DNA of 64,000 nt from Paenibacillus sp. J31TS4 (lineage in GTDB: Bacteria > Bacillota > Bacilli > Paenibacillales > NBRC-103111). A program made the translations under genes and the position numbers. The stretch spans positions 33,102-97,101 of the forward strand of contig NZ_BOSI01000008.1 of the NCBI RefSeq assembly GCF_018403265.1, in the 5' to 3' direction. This document shows, one piece after another, positions 25,307 to 33,804 of the stretch; position 1 is the stretch's first letter; each line of letters begins with the position of its first letter. The notes under the pieces were generated by a model. That model was not told the DNA's origin. It ran no database searches and was given only the letters and a program-made list of their open reading frames with translations.

Positions 25307-25903
25307 TCAGAGAAGGAGCATCAGCGCGCCGGCAAGCGCGATGTACGGTCCGAACGAAACGGGATCGCTCCGCTTCTTCTTCCGGAGCGCGAGCAGCAGG
25401 AGCGTGCCGGTTAGCGCAAGCACGCTCGCCAAAAACAGGTTGACTAGCACCGCTTCCGTGCCCATATAAAAGCCCAGGAGGGCATACAGCTTCACGTCTC
25501 CGCCCCCGACCTGTCCGCGGGACAGGACGGCCATGGCCGCCATCAGGGCGAACGCCAGCGCCCCGCCGGCGACGGAGGCCAGCAAGCCCCCTTCCAGCGG
25601 ATACCAGAGACGGAGCAGGATGAGCGGAACGGCAAAGACGGCCAGCGTCCGGTTCAAGATAAGCATGGCCATCAAGTCCGTCAGCGTCACGACGGTAAGC
25701 AGGCAGAGCAGGACGAGATTCGGCAGGAACAGCCCCGGAGCCGCCCGGTACAAGAGCGGGACGGCGATCGCCATCGCCAGGATCGCCAGCAAGCGGGAGC
25801 CGCGCAGCGGACGGTGCTCCCGGTTACGCAGCGCGTAGACCGCGTACAGTTCCAACAGATAGCCAAGGACCGCCCCGAGGGCGGCCCAAATCAGCAGCAG
25901 CAT
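25307..25903 (-). CDS. Prepilin peptidase of the Tad locus (A24 family, TadV/CpaA-like)
   Basis: Membrane aspartyl protease that would cleave the Flp pilin leader, 198 aa with about six hydrophobic segments. The two catalytic aspartates are visible: one in VVTLTDLMAMLILN and one in the GGGDVKLYALLGFY motif (GxGD). There is no N-terminal zinc-finger/methylase domain, as usual for Tad-type peptidases. The ribosome site is weak (TGAGGTTG). It is the last gene of the long minus-strand Tad cluster, 18 bp after the membrane-protein gene. Confidence 0.88.
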   Translation of the reverse strand: MLLLIWAALGAVLGYLLELYAVYALRNREHRPLRGSRLLAILAMAIAVPLLYRAAPGLFLPNLVLLCLLTVVTLTDLMAMLILNRTLAVFAVPLILLRLWYPLEGGLLASVAGGALAFALMAAMAVLSRGQVGGGDVKLYALLGFYMGTEAVLVNLFLASVLALTGTLLLLALRKKKRSDPVSFGPYIALAGALMLLL

Positions 25904-25921
25904 AGCAACAACCTCATTCGT

Positions 25922-26602
25922 TTACAGCCAGGACTTCTCCTTCCACTCCAGAACATGGGTCGTAATGACGATGACCACGAGCGGGAAGAGGAAGACGTTA
26001 AGAAGGATCTGGCTCAGCAGGATGACGAGATATTCCGATGTCACATAGGACATGCCGATCATGGCGACCAGCTCAATCAGCAGCTCGATAATGCCGGTCA
26101 GCGCGATCAGAGCCAGCAGCTTGAAAAAATATTTGCGCCCGAACCGGAGTGCGAACCGCCAGGCGCGGCGCAGCGGCATCTCCTTGACCACCGAGATATA
26201 AGGAGTCAGGAACAGGAGCACCAGAAGAATGATTCCCGGGACGATCAGCGCCACCATGCCCGTCAGGACGATCAGGCAGTAGAGAAGGCCGAAGACGTAC
26301 ACGGAAAACCCCCGGTACAGAAACGTGGAATAGCTGTCCTTGAGCGGCTGCTCGCTTCCGCTGCGGTCGCTCAGCGTGTATTGGATGAACGGGAGCTGTC
26401 CCACCACGAGAAACAGCAGGGTCAGGAACGCGTTGGTAAAGTCGCCGAAAGCCGAACTCTCAAGATTCGACGTTGTCGCATAGACGAAGTTCGACAGAAC
26501 GCTGTGAAAAAGCAGGAGCGGAAACACAATCGTGAAGGACAACAGAATGACGGACAGAAATTGGCTGCGGTAAACCGCAAAGCCGTCAGCGAATAGTTTC
26601 AT
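25922..26602 (-). CDS. Hypothetical polytopic membrane protein, Tad-associated
   Basis: Not recognised with certainty. The 226-aa product has five or six hydrophobic segments, including VILLSFTIVFPLLLFHSVL, VFGLLYCLIVLTGMVALIVPGIILL and LLALIALTGIIELLIEL. The pattern VPGIILLVLLFLTPYISVVKE followed by RAWRFALRFGRKYFFKLL resembles the membrane domain of glycerophosphodiester phosphodiesterase-associated and DUF975-like proteins (weak, by eye). AGGAGGG precedes the ATG. It lies between the unknown 287-aa gene (9 bp) and the prepilin peptidase (18 bp), so it is very likely a member of the pilus operon. Confidence 0.8.
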   Translation of the reverse strand: MKLFADGFAVYRSQFLSVILLSFTIVFPLLLFHSVLSNFVYATTSNLESSAFGDFTNAFLTLLFLVVGQLPFIQYTLSDRSGSEQPLKDSYSTFLYRGFSVYVFGLLYCLIVLTGMVALIVPGIILLVLLFLTPYISVVKEMPLRRAWRFALRFGRKYFFKLLALIALTGIIELLIELVAMIGMSYVTSEYLVILLSQILLNVFLFPLVVIVITTHVLEWKEKSWL

Positions 26603-26611
26603 ACCGCCCTC

Positions 26612-27475
26612 CTACCCCGCCAAATTCCGGATATCGTGCAGAATGGTGTTGTGGAAGACGTAGTCGTTTTTCTTTCTCAGGTACTCGTCGTGCTGATCGA
26701 GCCCCGCTTCGCCTTCCTTCATCGCCACGGGGTTGCCCTTCTCGTCGTTTTCGAAGGAAGCGTTGGAGTCCTTGAGCACCTGAACGTTGGCATTGACCGT
26801 CAATGCGTCAAGACCGGTGAACACCGACTGCCGCAGCTGCTCCTCCTCCCCCTTCAGCGAGCCCTTGAGCGAGCCGATGTGCGCCTTGAGGCGCGCGAAG
26901 GCGGGCAGCTCCCGGAGCAGGAGACGGCCCTGGTGATACATCTTGCGGTAGTGCGCGATGTTCCACTCCACCATCTGCTGGACGTCCTCGTCCAGCAGCG
27001 TACCTCTGTCTAGGACCCGCTTCTCCAGCGCCTGCATCGACAGAAAGATATCATTCAGCTCGTCGATCGTCCCCACGCCGGTGTCCAGCGCTTCATAGAC
27101 ACCGGACAGGTCGCTTGCGAATTTGTCCAGCCGGAAGGCTTCGTTCCACTGGGCTTTGCGGAGCTGGGTCCTGACGGTCTCCAGCAGGTCGACCGGACGG
27201 GCAATGTCCTTGACGAGCTGGTTCCCCGCCTCGATCAGCACCCGGTTGAAGTGGAAGAACGCCCAGCCTGCGCGCAGCTGCTCCTCGCGGGTCGGCGGTG
27301 CTGTGCCGTCCGACAGAATGACGGAGCCCGTTCCTTTGCCGAAGCGGGTAAACACCACGTAGTAGTATAGGGTGTCGCCGTTCTGGTAAGCGTACGGGAA
27401 CACCTCTTCCTTCTCAAGAAATTTTCTGTGCTTCTTGATCTGCTCGGTCAATGCTGGCGCCAATTTGCCTGTCAT
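26612..27475 (-). CDS. Hypothetical soluble protein, Tad-associated (287 aa)
   Basis: No family recognised. No signal peptide or membrane helix. A short beta-rich start (FPYAYQNGDTLYYYVVFTRFGKGTGSVIL) is followed by a long helical region (residues about 60-220: QLRAGWAFFHFNRVLIEAGNQ, LETVRTQLRKAQWNEAF, EWNIAHYRKMYHQGRLLLREL) that could form a coiled bundle. The C-terminus is charged. AAAGGAG precedes the ATG at 27475. It is 20 bp from the PITPG-repeat gene and 9 bp from the membrane gene, suggesting a shared job, perhaps as a cytoplasmic chaperone for the repeat protein (speculative). Confidence 0.8.
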   Translation of the reverse strand: MTGKLAPALTEQIKKHRKFLEKEEVFPYAYQNGDTLYYYVVFTRFGKGTGSVILSDGTAPPTREEQLRAGWAFFHFNRVLIEAGNQLVKDIARPVDLLETVRTQLRKAQWNEAFRLDKFASDLSGVYEALDTGVGTIDELNDIFLSMQALEKRVLDRGTLLDEDVQQMVEWNIAHYRKMYHQGRLLLRELPAFARLKAHIGSLKGSLKGEEEQLRQSVFTGLDALTVNANVQVLKDSNASFENDEKGNPVAMKEGEAGLDQHDEYLRKKNDYVFHNTILHDIRNLAG

Positions 27476-27495
27476 GCCTCATGCTCCTTTGCCGT

Positions 27496-28854
27496 TTAAC
27501 CGCCGAATAAGGACTTCACGCCGCCCCAAATATTCTTGGCCGTATTCTTGATATTCTCCACTCCGTTTTTGAAGTTCTGAGCAATCTCCTTGCGGTTGAC
27601 CACCATTTTGGTGATCGATCCAGCCGCCCACAGCACCGCGCCGGCAATGAAGACGCCCGCCGCCACCGGAGCGCCGACGCCCGAGGCCGCCAGCAGCACG
27701 GAGCTGTTCATCAGCAGCTCTCCCGAGCTTTGGCCGAGATCCCCTGCCGCAAGCGCCTTATCCTTGCCGCTGTCAGCCGTGATCAGCTTGCCGATATTCT
27801 GGCCGGTCTCATACGCCGCGAAGCCCGCTCCGACGCCCGCCGCCACCACGTTCACCTTGGAGACGGTGCCGAAGACGGAGGCCTGCAGCGTAGAGCGGAC
27901 GGCGTTCGTATTTTGCAGCGTGGCGCTGCCCGCAGACGCCGCATGATAAGCCTGACGGTAATCGTAAATCTGCTTCGCCTTCTTGACGGCCTCCGCCGAA
28001 TTGAGCGTGGTGTCCACCAAATCTCCGCCGGCTTCCAGTAAGGCATTGCCTTTGACCGCTGTCTTGTAGGTGCTGAACAGCAGACTGTAAGACAAGTTGC
28101 TGCCCGGCGTCAAATGCGTTCTCATCGTATTCCAATCATAGATCTGGTTGTCGCTCATATATTCGATGACGCCTACTCCCAGATCGTTGTAGCCGTACTT
28201 GATGACATCGTACATGCTCGGGCCCTGGCTGCCCGGATCTCCTCCCGCATCGCCGCCCGAATTACTGGACGGAGAGCCCGGTTGACCCGGCGTCCCGCTG
28301 CCCGGCTGGCCCGGTGTCCCGCTCCCGGGTTGCCCTGGCTGGCCCGGTGTGCCGCTGCCGGGCTGTCCAGGCTGACCAGGCTGCAGCGGCGTTCCGCTCC
28401 CGGGCTGACCCGGCTGGAGCGGAGTGCCGCCAGACGGATCGCCCGGTTTGGCGGGCTGACCCGGCGTTCCAATGCCCGGTTGGCCGGGAGAGCCCCCGCT
28501 TCCGTTCCCGGGTGCGATCGGCGTGCCGGGAGCGATCGGAGTCCCCGGCGCTATCGGGGAGCCCGGTGCAATCGGGGTGCCGGGCAAGATCCACTGTCCC
28601 GGAGTGATGCCTTCTCCCGGTGTAATCGGTGTACCCGGCAGAATAAACTCGCCGGGCGTGATGCCTTGCCCCGGCGCAATCGGCGTGCCGGGAGCAATCG
28701 GAGACCCTGGCGTGATGGGCGTCCCGGGTGTGATCGGGGTCCCCGGCGTAATCGGTTCGGCTGCCGCCAGGAACGGCAGCGCCTGCATGGCCATCAGCCA
28801 GACGATGACCAAACAGACTAAACTTTTCTTCACGCCTCTCCATTTCCGGTTCAA
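27496..28854 (-). CDS. Secreted P-I-T-P-G hexapeptide and Gly/Pro repeat protein, Tad-associated (452 aa)
   Basis: No family recognised. Start is TTG (28854) with a perfect GGAGGTGA 6 nt upstream. A signal peptide (to about residue 32, ending AAA) is followed by 14 tandem hexapeptides of the form [P/G/F/W]-I-[T/A/L]-P-G-x (residues about 34-117). Then comes a Gly/Pro/Gln tract ([12 protein letters not shown] type) to about 215. The C-terminal half is an alpha-helical domain with two Gly/Ala-rich hydrophobic stretches ([32 protein letters not shown]) and a basic amphipathic tail ending [10 protein letters not shown]. It may be a surface stalk with a membrane-interacting head, or a pilus-exported effector. 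Confidence 0.85.
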   Translation of the reverse strand: MNRKWRGVKKSLVCLVIVWLMAMQALPFLAAAEPITPGTPITPGTPITPGSPIAPGTPIAPGQGITPGEFILPGTPITPGEGITPGQWILPGTPIAPGSPIAPGTPIAPGTPIAPGNGSGGSPGQPGIGTPGQPAKPGDPSGGTPLQPGQPGSGTPLQPGQPGQPGSGTPGQPGQPGSGTPGQPGSGTPGQPGSPSSNSGGDAGGDPGSQGPSMYDVIKYGYNDLGVGVIEYMSDNQIYDWNTMRTHLTPGSNLSYSLLFSTYKTAVKGNALLEAGGDLVDTTLNSAEAVKKAKQIYDYRQAYHAASAGSATLQNTNAVRSTLQASVFGTVSKVNVVAAGVGAGFAAYETGQNIGKLITADSGKDKALAAGDLGQSSGELLMNSSVLLAASGVGAPVAAGVFIAGAVLWAAGSITKMVVNRKEIAQNFKNGVENIKNTAKNIWGGVKSLFGG

Positions 28855-28888
28855 TGGCGTTCACCTCCATCGCCGGCGGCGGGCTTAC

Positions 28889-29584
28889 TCAAGGAAACGC
28901 CGCCAGCTTCTTATCGTGGATGGACCAGCCCAGCTCGTCCATGAACTTGAGCTCGGGCCCGTATCCTTTGTAAGGAACGTCGTGTTTGAGGAATGGAATG
29001 AGCGTATCGAAGACTCTGGTTTCGTACTCGGCATGCGCGGTCACTGCGACCCTGCCTCTGTCCAGGGCGACCTCCGAATCCCGCGTCAGCTTCCCCGCAT
29101 TGCTGTTGATAATCGTCTTGACGGTTCCTTTTAACTCTCTGTCTACCGCATCGTCCAGCTTGCGCCGGACCGACTCCTCCAGCGCGGCCTTCCAGCCAAG
29201 CACATCGGGAGAGGTGGAGGACAGTTCCTCCTCCAGCACCTTATTGAACGCCTTCAGTCTCGCCTCCGGAGCGGGCGTTCCGGCAGACACATAGGCCTGC
29301 TTGGCCTTGGAGAGCCGGCCGCTCAGCGTGTCCCCGGTCAGCAGCGTCCGGGCAATACCCTCCGCCGTCTGAAAATCAAACTGCTCCACGCCATCGTAGA
29401 CCGCCTGCAGCAGCACGTCGGTCCCGGCCATTGCCGCCTGCTCCGCGGCGATCGCCGCCTGCTCCTTCTTGCCGAAGAGATTCAGCACGTTGAACAGAAA
29501 CACGAGCAGGAACCCGCTTATGACGATAAACCAGATCAAGTAGAAGGAGGCGTTGCCCCGTTCACTGCGGACCACGTCCTTCAT
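28889..29584 (-). CDS. TadG-like pilus assembly/minor pilin protein
   Basis: The N-terminus is a short basic part followed by RGNASFYLIWFIVISGFLLVFLFN, the single membrane anchor typical of TadE/TadG pseudopilin-like proteins, then AAIAAEQAAMAGTD as in TadG. The remaining extracellular part (231 aa total) is charged and helical, with no vWA domain. Its ATG at 29584 overlaps the stop of the preceding TadE-like gene by 4 bp (ATGA), indicating translational coupling. It probably acts as a minor pilin or assembly platform. Confidence 0.82.
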   Translation of the reverse strand: MKDVVRSERGNASFYLIWFIVISGFLLVFLFNVLNLFGKKEQAAIAAEQAAMAGTDVLLQAVYDGVEQFDFQTAEGIARTLLTGDTLSGRLSKAKQAYVSAGTPAPEARLKAFNKVLEEELSSTSPDVLGWKAALEESVRRKLDDAVDRELKGTVKTIINSNAGKLTRDSEVALDRGRVAVTAHAEYETRVFDTLIPFLKHDVPYKGYGPELKFMDELGWSIHDKKLAAFP

Positions 29585-29970
29585 TCGATCACCCGGCCCG
29601 CTGCCGTCTGAGTAAACGATAGAGAGGCGGCGGGCCGCCAGGCCTCGGGAATGAACACGATGCCGTGGGAGGTCTCCAGCTTGAGCTCGAACGACTTGCC
29701 GCTAGGCGAGATGCTCAGATGCTGGAACTGCAGGTTCTCCGACCCGCCGATAATGGTGCGTGCCATCGCCTCGGCCTCCGTCTGGCTCTTGGTCATGGCA
29801 TACACCTTGGCCGCCTCGTTGGCGGCGGAGCGGGCCGTCACGACTGCATAGCCGGACGCCACCGCCTGCCAGAGAAGCAGGAAGAAGAGAAAGAAGTACG
29901 GCAGAACGCCCAGAAATTCGATGCTGACCGCGCCCTTCTCGTCGCTTATCCGTTTGTGTCTTGGCGGCAT
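29581..29970 (-). CDS. TadE-like pseudopilin
   Basis: 129-aa TadE-like protein with the hallmark KGAVSIEFLGVLPYFFLFFLLLWQ (Glu five residues into the hydrophobic segment, as in TadE), then AVVTARSAANEAAKVYAM. I choose the ATG at 29970 because AAGGAG is 9 nt upstream; a second ATG two codons earlier is too close. It overlaps the TadG-like gene by 4 bp. Being small and pilin-like, it may be processed by the prepilin peptidase and initiate or cap the pilus. Confidence 0.86.
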   Translation of the reverse strand: MPPRHKRISDEKGAVSIEFLGVLPYFFLFFLLLWQAVASGYAVVTARSAANEAAKVYAMTKSQTEAEAMARTIIGGSENLQFQHLSISPSGKSFELKLETSHGIVFIPEAWRPAASLSFTQTAAGRVIE

Positions 29971-30002
29971 GGCCATCCTCTCCTTCCGGCAACCTTGATC
30001 GG

Positions 30003-31376
30003 TCACGGGGTGCTCTGCTTGCTCCCCGTTTCGTAAAGCTCGTCGATTTTGCGCTTCAGTGCTTCATAATTTGACTGGTCCGTTTTGCGCAGCTCGGCGG
30101 TTACGGAATCGTTCGTTTTGTTCAGGTATTGAACATATTCGCTCGTCTTTTTGATAATCGCCTGGTAGGCTTCGTCAGTGATATACTTCTCTTCCCGGAG
30201 TGCGTTCGCCGTGTTCGACAGGTTGCGGTCGAGCCGCAGCGAGCGCCACATCCAGGAGGTGCTGTAGGTGGTGATATCGAACTGCTTGGCGCTGTTCGCG
30301 TAGAATGCGCTCGTTTTGGCGGACTGCTGCCACTGCTTCCACCTCTCCGCCATCTTCTTGCCCTTGTTCAGCTCGCCCATCAGCTCATCCTTCGTTTGAA
30401 CGCCGGTGTAGAATCCTCCGGCCGCAGCCGCCATTTCTTTCAGCTGCTTCTGGCCGGCATTGTCGACGTCGAAGCCGATGACGTTCAGAATAGGCTGGAT
30501 GTTCGATTTGGCGATTTCCGCCGCCTTTTGCACCGGATCGCCTTCGCATGTGTTAATCCCGTCGCTGACGAGATAAATGATGTTCGTATTGGTTTCCGCG
30601 GGATAGGCGCTCAGATCTTTCTGCGCTTCGTCCAGAGCAAGCGTGAGCGGCGTCCAGCCCGCCGGAGCGAACTTGCCGAGCGCGGCGTTCAGTGTCTCGG
30701 CGTTGTAAGGCTGAACCGGATACACGAGCTCCGAGCTTGAGCAGGACAGCGCTTTGTCCGCATCCGAGCCGGTCCCCTTGTGCCCGTAGACGCGCAGCCC
30801 TACCTTGGCATTGGTGGGCAGCCCGCCCACGAACTGCTGAATCGCTTCCTTCGCCGTCTCCATCTTGGTCCTGCCTTCGATTTTGCCGCCCATGCTGCCG
30901 CTAGCGTCGAGGACAATTTCCACGTTGAAGTTATCCTTGAGCTGGAACCGCGGATCGGCCGCGTCCTCGGTGCCGAACGCTGCGAGCTTGTAGTCGCTCA
31001 AAACCTTGGACGGGTCCGGAAATTCCTCGTAGAAGAGCGAAATGAGCTGGGATGCATAAGCATCGTAGTCCTCCTGGGTGGCCTCGCCCCCCAGCTTCGG
31101 CAGCTTTTCCTTGACCGTCTTCATGACGGCATCCTTCTGATCGGCCACGTACGCGCCGGCCAACGGCCCTTTCGGATACTGAAGCAGATCCTCCAGCTTA
31201 CTTGGAAGCATTGCCGCTTCCACTTTAGGCTTGGCAGGGGACGGAGAAGGGGCGGCTGCGCTCGGAGTGGGATCGATTCCCTTGGCCTCTCCCCCCCGAT
31301 CGGGTTCCTTGGCACAGCCCGCCATCAAGACGGTCAAGGCCAGCAGCGCTGCAAGACGTCTCACCATTATGTTCAT
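30003..31376 (-). CDS. vWA domain lipoprotein of the Tad locus
   Basis: Lipid-anchored surface protein of 457 aa. A signal peptide ends in the lipobox LMAGC (Cys21), followed by a Pro/Ser linker. A von Willebrand A domain spans about residues 150-335 with a complete metal-ion-dependent adhesion site: DASGS (157-161), Thr in GWTPL (about 242) and Asp in VSDG (about 272). Two cysteines (about 212 and 277) could form a disulphide. The C-terminal third is helical and charged. AAGGAG precedes the ATG. It sits between flp and tadE, suggesting an adhesive or assembly role; many TadG proteins carry a vWA domain in one chain, here it is separate. Confidence 0.88.
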   Translation of the reverse strand: MNIMVRRLAALLALTVLMAGCAKEPDRGGEAKGIDPTPSAAAPSPSPAKPKVEAAMLPSKLEDLLQYPKGPLAGAYVADQKDAVMKTVKEKLPKLGGEATQEDYDAYASQLISLFYEEFPDPSKVLSDYKLAAFGTEDAADPRFQLKDNFNVEIVLDASGSMGGKIEGRTKMETAKEAIQQFVGGLPTNAKVGLRVYGHKGTGSDADKALSCSSSELVYPVQPYNAETLNAALGKFAPAGWTPLTLALDEAQKDLSAYPAETNTNIIYLVSDGINTCEGDPVQKAAEIAKSNIQPILNVIGFDVDNAGQKQLKEMAAAAGGFYTGVQTKDELMGELNKGKKMAERWKQWQQSAKTSAFYANSAKQFDITTYSTSWMWRSLRLDRNLSNTANALREEKYITDEAYQAIIKKTSEYVQYLNKTNDSVTAELRKTDQSNYEALKRKIDELYETGSKQSTP

Positions 31377-31390
31377 AGCTGCTCCTTTGC

Positions 31391-31469
31391 AAAAAAATAA
31401 CCCCGCAAGTCCCGGAACCGGTCACAGTTCGTTTCGATCGGAATGAAGCATTCCGGGTACTTGGCGGGG
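31391..31469 (-). terminator. Long terminator/attenuator hairpin after the Flp pilin gene
   Basis: On the minus strand CCCCGC-x-AAGT-x-CCCGGAA pairs with TTCCGGGACTTGCGGGG around a 33-nt structured loop and is followed by TTATTTTTTT. It lies 120 bp past the pilin stop and only 15 bp before the vWA start codon. Confidence 0.8.
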
Positions 31470-31587
31470 ACCGGTCGTGATACGCATCGTCAACCAACCG
31501 CTTATGGAAGCACAAATGGTGCCGGTTTGTCTATGTAGCCGCTTCCTGAGCGGGATGGCGCGGTCGGGTGTCTCTCGGACGTGAGGA

Positions 31588-31809
31588 TCAGGATCCGCCG
31601 AGCTGGTTTTTGATGTTCTCAAAAATCTTCGAGATGACTTCGCCGATTGTGCCCTTGCCGGTGTTAAGAGCGGTCGAAATGATGCCGAGCACCATGATCA
31701 AGAGCGCGGCCAGGCCGAGCCACTCGAGCGACTGGGCGCCTTTTTCGTTGCTAAGATAATGCTTGACTTTCACATAAGCCTTCGTCGTGATTGCGCTCAT
31801 TTTATTCAT
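31588..31809 (-). CDS. flp: Flp family type IVb pilin
   Basis: Major pilin subunit, 73 aa. The leader (MNKMSAITTKAYVKVKHYLSNEKG) ends before the processing motif G-AQSLEWLGL, in which the Glu at mature position 5 is conserved, followed by the hydrophobic helix AALLIMVLGIISTAL and a short hydrophilic tail. CGGAGGAA lies just upstream. It is placed after tadC and before a strong terminator-like hairpin, consistent with higher output for pilin than for downstream genes. Flp pilins build bundle-forming adhesive fibres. Confidence 0.93.
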   Translation of the reverse strand: MNKMSAITTKAYVKVKHYLSNEKGAQSLEWLGLAALLIMVLGIISTALNTGKGTIGEVISKIFENIKNQLGGS

Positions 31810-31934
31810 TGGTATTCCTCCGATGCTGATAGATTGGACCGCGATCAGCGATCAATACTGGAAGCCGAAATGGACAGATAGACCTAGCCAATGGAATGGA
31901 AGACATTACCCCCTTTGCCATAATTTAGTTAGAA

Positions 31935-32873
31935 CTATTTAAACAAATCGAACAGGTTCGTATCACCCGAGAACATATTCAGGATCATCAACCCGCCGAT
32001 CAGCAGCATCGCGGATGGCATGACGACGAAGGTGGTGATCAAGGTAATTTTAGGAGACGCCTTGGCGGCCTGTTCCTTCACCTTTTCCTTCCGCATCTTC
32101 CTCATCTCCTCGGCCTGCACCTTGAAGGTCGTGGATACGGGGACCCCGAGCCGCTCGCCCTGGATAAGCGACTTGATGACCGTCTGGAACGGCACGCTGT
32201 CAGTCCGCTTGAGCAGGTTGCGATACGCCATCTCTCTCGGCATGCCGAGATCGATTTCCTGCAGGAACCGGGTGAACTCTTCCTTAAGCGGCCCCTCGAA
32301 ATACCGGATGATCTCCCGCATCGCCTGGTCGAGCGAGACGCCGGCCTTGAGCGTGACGCTCATCGTATCGAGGAAATCGGGGAGCGCGTAGGACAATTCG
32401 GCCTGCCGCTTCTTCGCCTTGGCCTTCATCCACAGAATGACGGAGAAGTACCCGGCCAGCGGGAACAGGATGATCCCTGCTTGCGATAGCGGGAAGCGCA
32501 GGACGAAGAAGAAGGCGCCGACGACGAACCCGAACAGCAGCATGAAGATTTTGAGCCCCTGGAAGCGCTCGACCGTCAGCTTGTAGGGAAAGCCCGCCTG
32601 CTGCAGCCAATTCTCTACATCGTGCGTCTCGCTGAAAAAATTGACGCGGTACCCGATGCCCGAGAAGTCGTCGGCGTAATGGAACATCTTGGCGAGCAGT
32701 TTCTCCTTGAACGTGGGCTTTCTCTCCTCCGCGTGGTAAGGGGACGGCGGCAGCACCTCCGCAAGATGCTCGCGGACGATCCGGCGCCGCTCCTTATACC
32801 GCCCCCTCTCTAGCAGATAGAAGGCAAAGAACAGGAAGCTGGAGACCAGACTGGCAAAGATGGCGGTTATCAT
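31935..32873 (-). CDS. tadC: Tad pilus inner-membrane platform protein TadC (type II secretion F family)
   Basis: One of two polytopic platform proteins, 312 aa. A T2SF cytoplasmic domain (LDTMSVTLKAGVSLDQAMREI, MPREMAYRNLLKRTDSVPFQTVIKSLIQGERLGVPVS, shown as landmarks only) is flanked by an N-terminal membrane helix and a C-terminal pair (ITLITTFVVMPSAMLLIGGLMI). It starts 5 bp after tadB and is followed by the pilin gene after a 125-bp gap. Works with TadA to polymerise Flp. Confidence 0.92.
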   Translation of the reverse strand: MITAIFASLVSSFLFFAFYLLERGRYKERRRIVREHLAEVLPPSPYHAEERKPTFKEKLLAKMFHYADDFSGIGYRVNFFSETHDVENWLQQAGFPYKLTVERFQGLKIFMLLFGFVVGAFFFVLRFPLSQAGIILFPLAGYFSVILWMKAKAKKRQAELSYALPDFLDTMSVTLKAGVSLDQAMREIIRYFEGPLKEEFTRFLQEIDLGMPREMAYRNLLKRTDSVPFQTVIKSLIQGERLGVPVSTTFKVQAEEMRKMRKEKVKEQAAKASPKITLITTFVVMPSAMLLIGGLMILNMFSGDTNLFDLFK

Positions 32874-32877
32874 GCGA

Positions 32878-33804
32878 TCACACCCTTATATTCGTCACTT
32901 TGCGGACGAGGAAGATCGTCAGCGCAATGCCGAGCAGGAAGAACAATCCAAGGATCATCCCGATCGGCTTGAACAGCGGATCGAGGAAGCCATCCACGAT
33001 CTTGTTCATCATCAGCAGCAGGAAGACCGGGATGAACGGCAGCATATACGAGACGTACCGCTGCTCGGCGGTCATCGTTTTGATCTCCTGCTGGAGCAGC
33101 TTGCGCTCATCCAGTGTCGTGCCCATATCCGACAGAATCGAATACAGGTTGCCGCCCGCTTTTTTCTGAATGAGCAGCATGGCGACGAACAGCTTGTATT
33201 CCCGGCTTGGTACCCGCTGCTCCAGGTTCCTCAGAGCCTTGTCGAAGTCGGTGCCGAACCGCATCTCCGAGACAACCCGCTGAAACTCCGACTTGGCTGG
33301 CTCCGGAATTTCCTGGGCAACCAGCGCGAGTCCCTGCGTCAGCGTCATGCCCGTGCGCGTTGCGTTGGCCAGAATCCGGCACACTTCAGGCAGCTGATCG
33401 TTCATCCGCTCCTGTTGCTTGTTCTTTCGTAGGAAGAAAAACAGCAGCTGGAGCATAAAGAGAAGTCCGGCGGACAGCAGCAGGTTGAGCGGAAAGCCGA
33501 TGTTGAGGAAATTGTTGAAGAGATAGACGCCCGCCATCATGCCGACCAAGAGGAAGCCGAGATACTCCGACGGGGTAAGCCCGACGTTCGCTCTCTTCAG
33601 CCGCTTCTGAATCGGTTCCGCGTAACGGCTCTCGTCGAACCGGGTACCCAGCACGACAATGAAGCTGCTGCGCTTCTCCTCCTTCTCGTACAACGACGCC
33701 ATCTGCTTCTTCCACTCCCGCTTCTCCGCCCGGTAGCCGAGGTAGAAGTACCCGGCGGCGAGAAATAGCAGGACGGCAACCGTGAATAGAGCGGCTTCAA
33801 TCAT
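32878..33804 (-). CDS. tadB: Tad pilus platform protein TadB (type II secretion F family)
   Basis: Second platform protein, 308 aa. Start ATG at 33804, with AGGAGGTGA ideally spaced; it overlaps the end of tadA by 4 bp. The T2SF domain shows ANATRTGMTLTQGLALVAQEI and MRFGTDFDKALRNLEQRVPS, and hydrophobic pairs flank it (ALFTVAVLLFLAAGYFYLGY; LPFIPVFLLLMMNKIVDGF). Coupling to tadA and tadC (5 bp) indicates one translational unit. Confidence 0.92.
   Translation of the reverse strand: MIEAALFTVAVLLFLAAGYFYLGYRAEKREWKKQMASLYEKEEKRSSFIVVLGTRFDESRYAEPIQKRLKRANVGLTPSEYLGFLLVGMMAGVYLFNNFLNIGFPLNLLLSAGLLFMLQLLFFFLRKNKQQERMNDQLPEVCRILANATRTGMTLTQGLALVAQEIPEPAKSEFQRVVSEMRFGTDFDKALRNLEQRVPSREYKLFVAMLLIQKKAGGNLYSILSDMGTTLDERKLLQQEIKTMTAEQRYVSYMLPFIPVFLLLMMNKIVDGFLDPLFKPIGMILGLFFLLGIALTIFLVRKVTNIRV

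Noticed and set aside
31380..31587. Possible c-di-GMP riboswitch between flp and the vWA gene
   Set aside because: The structure is better explained as one long T-tailed hairpin; GEMM consensus bases are missing.
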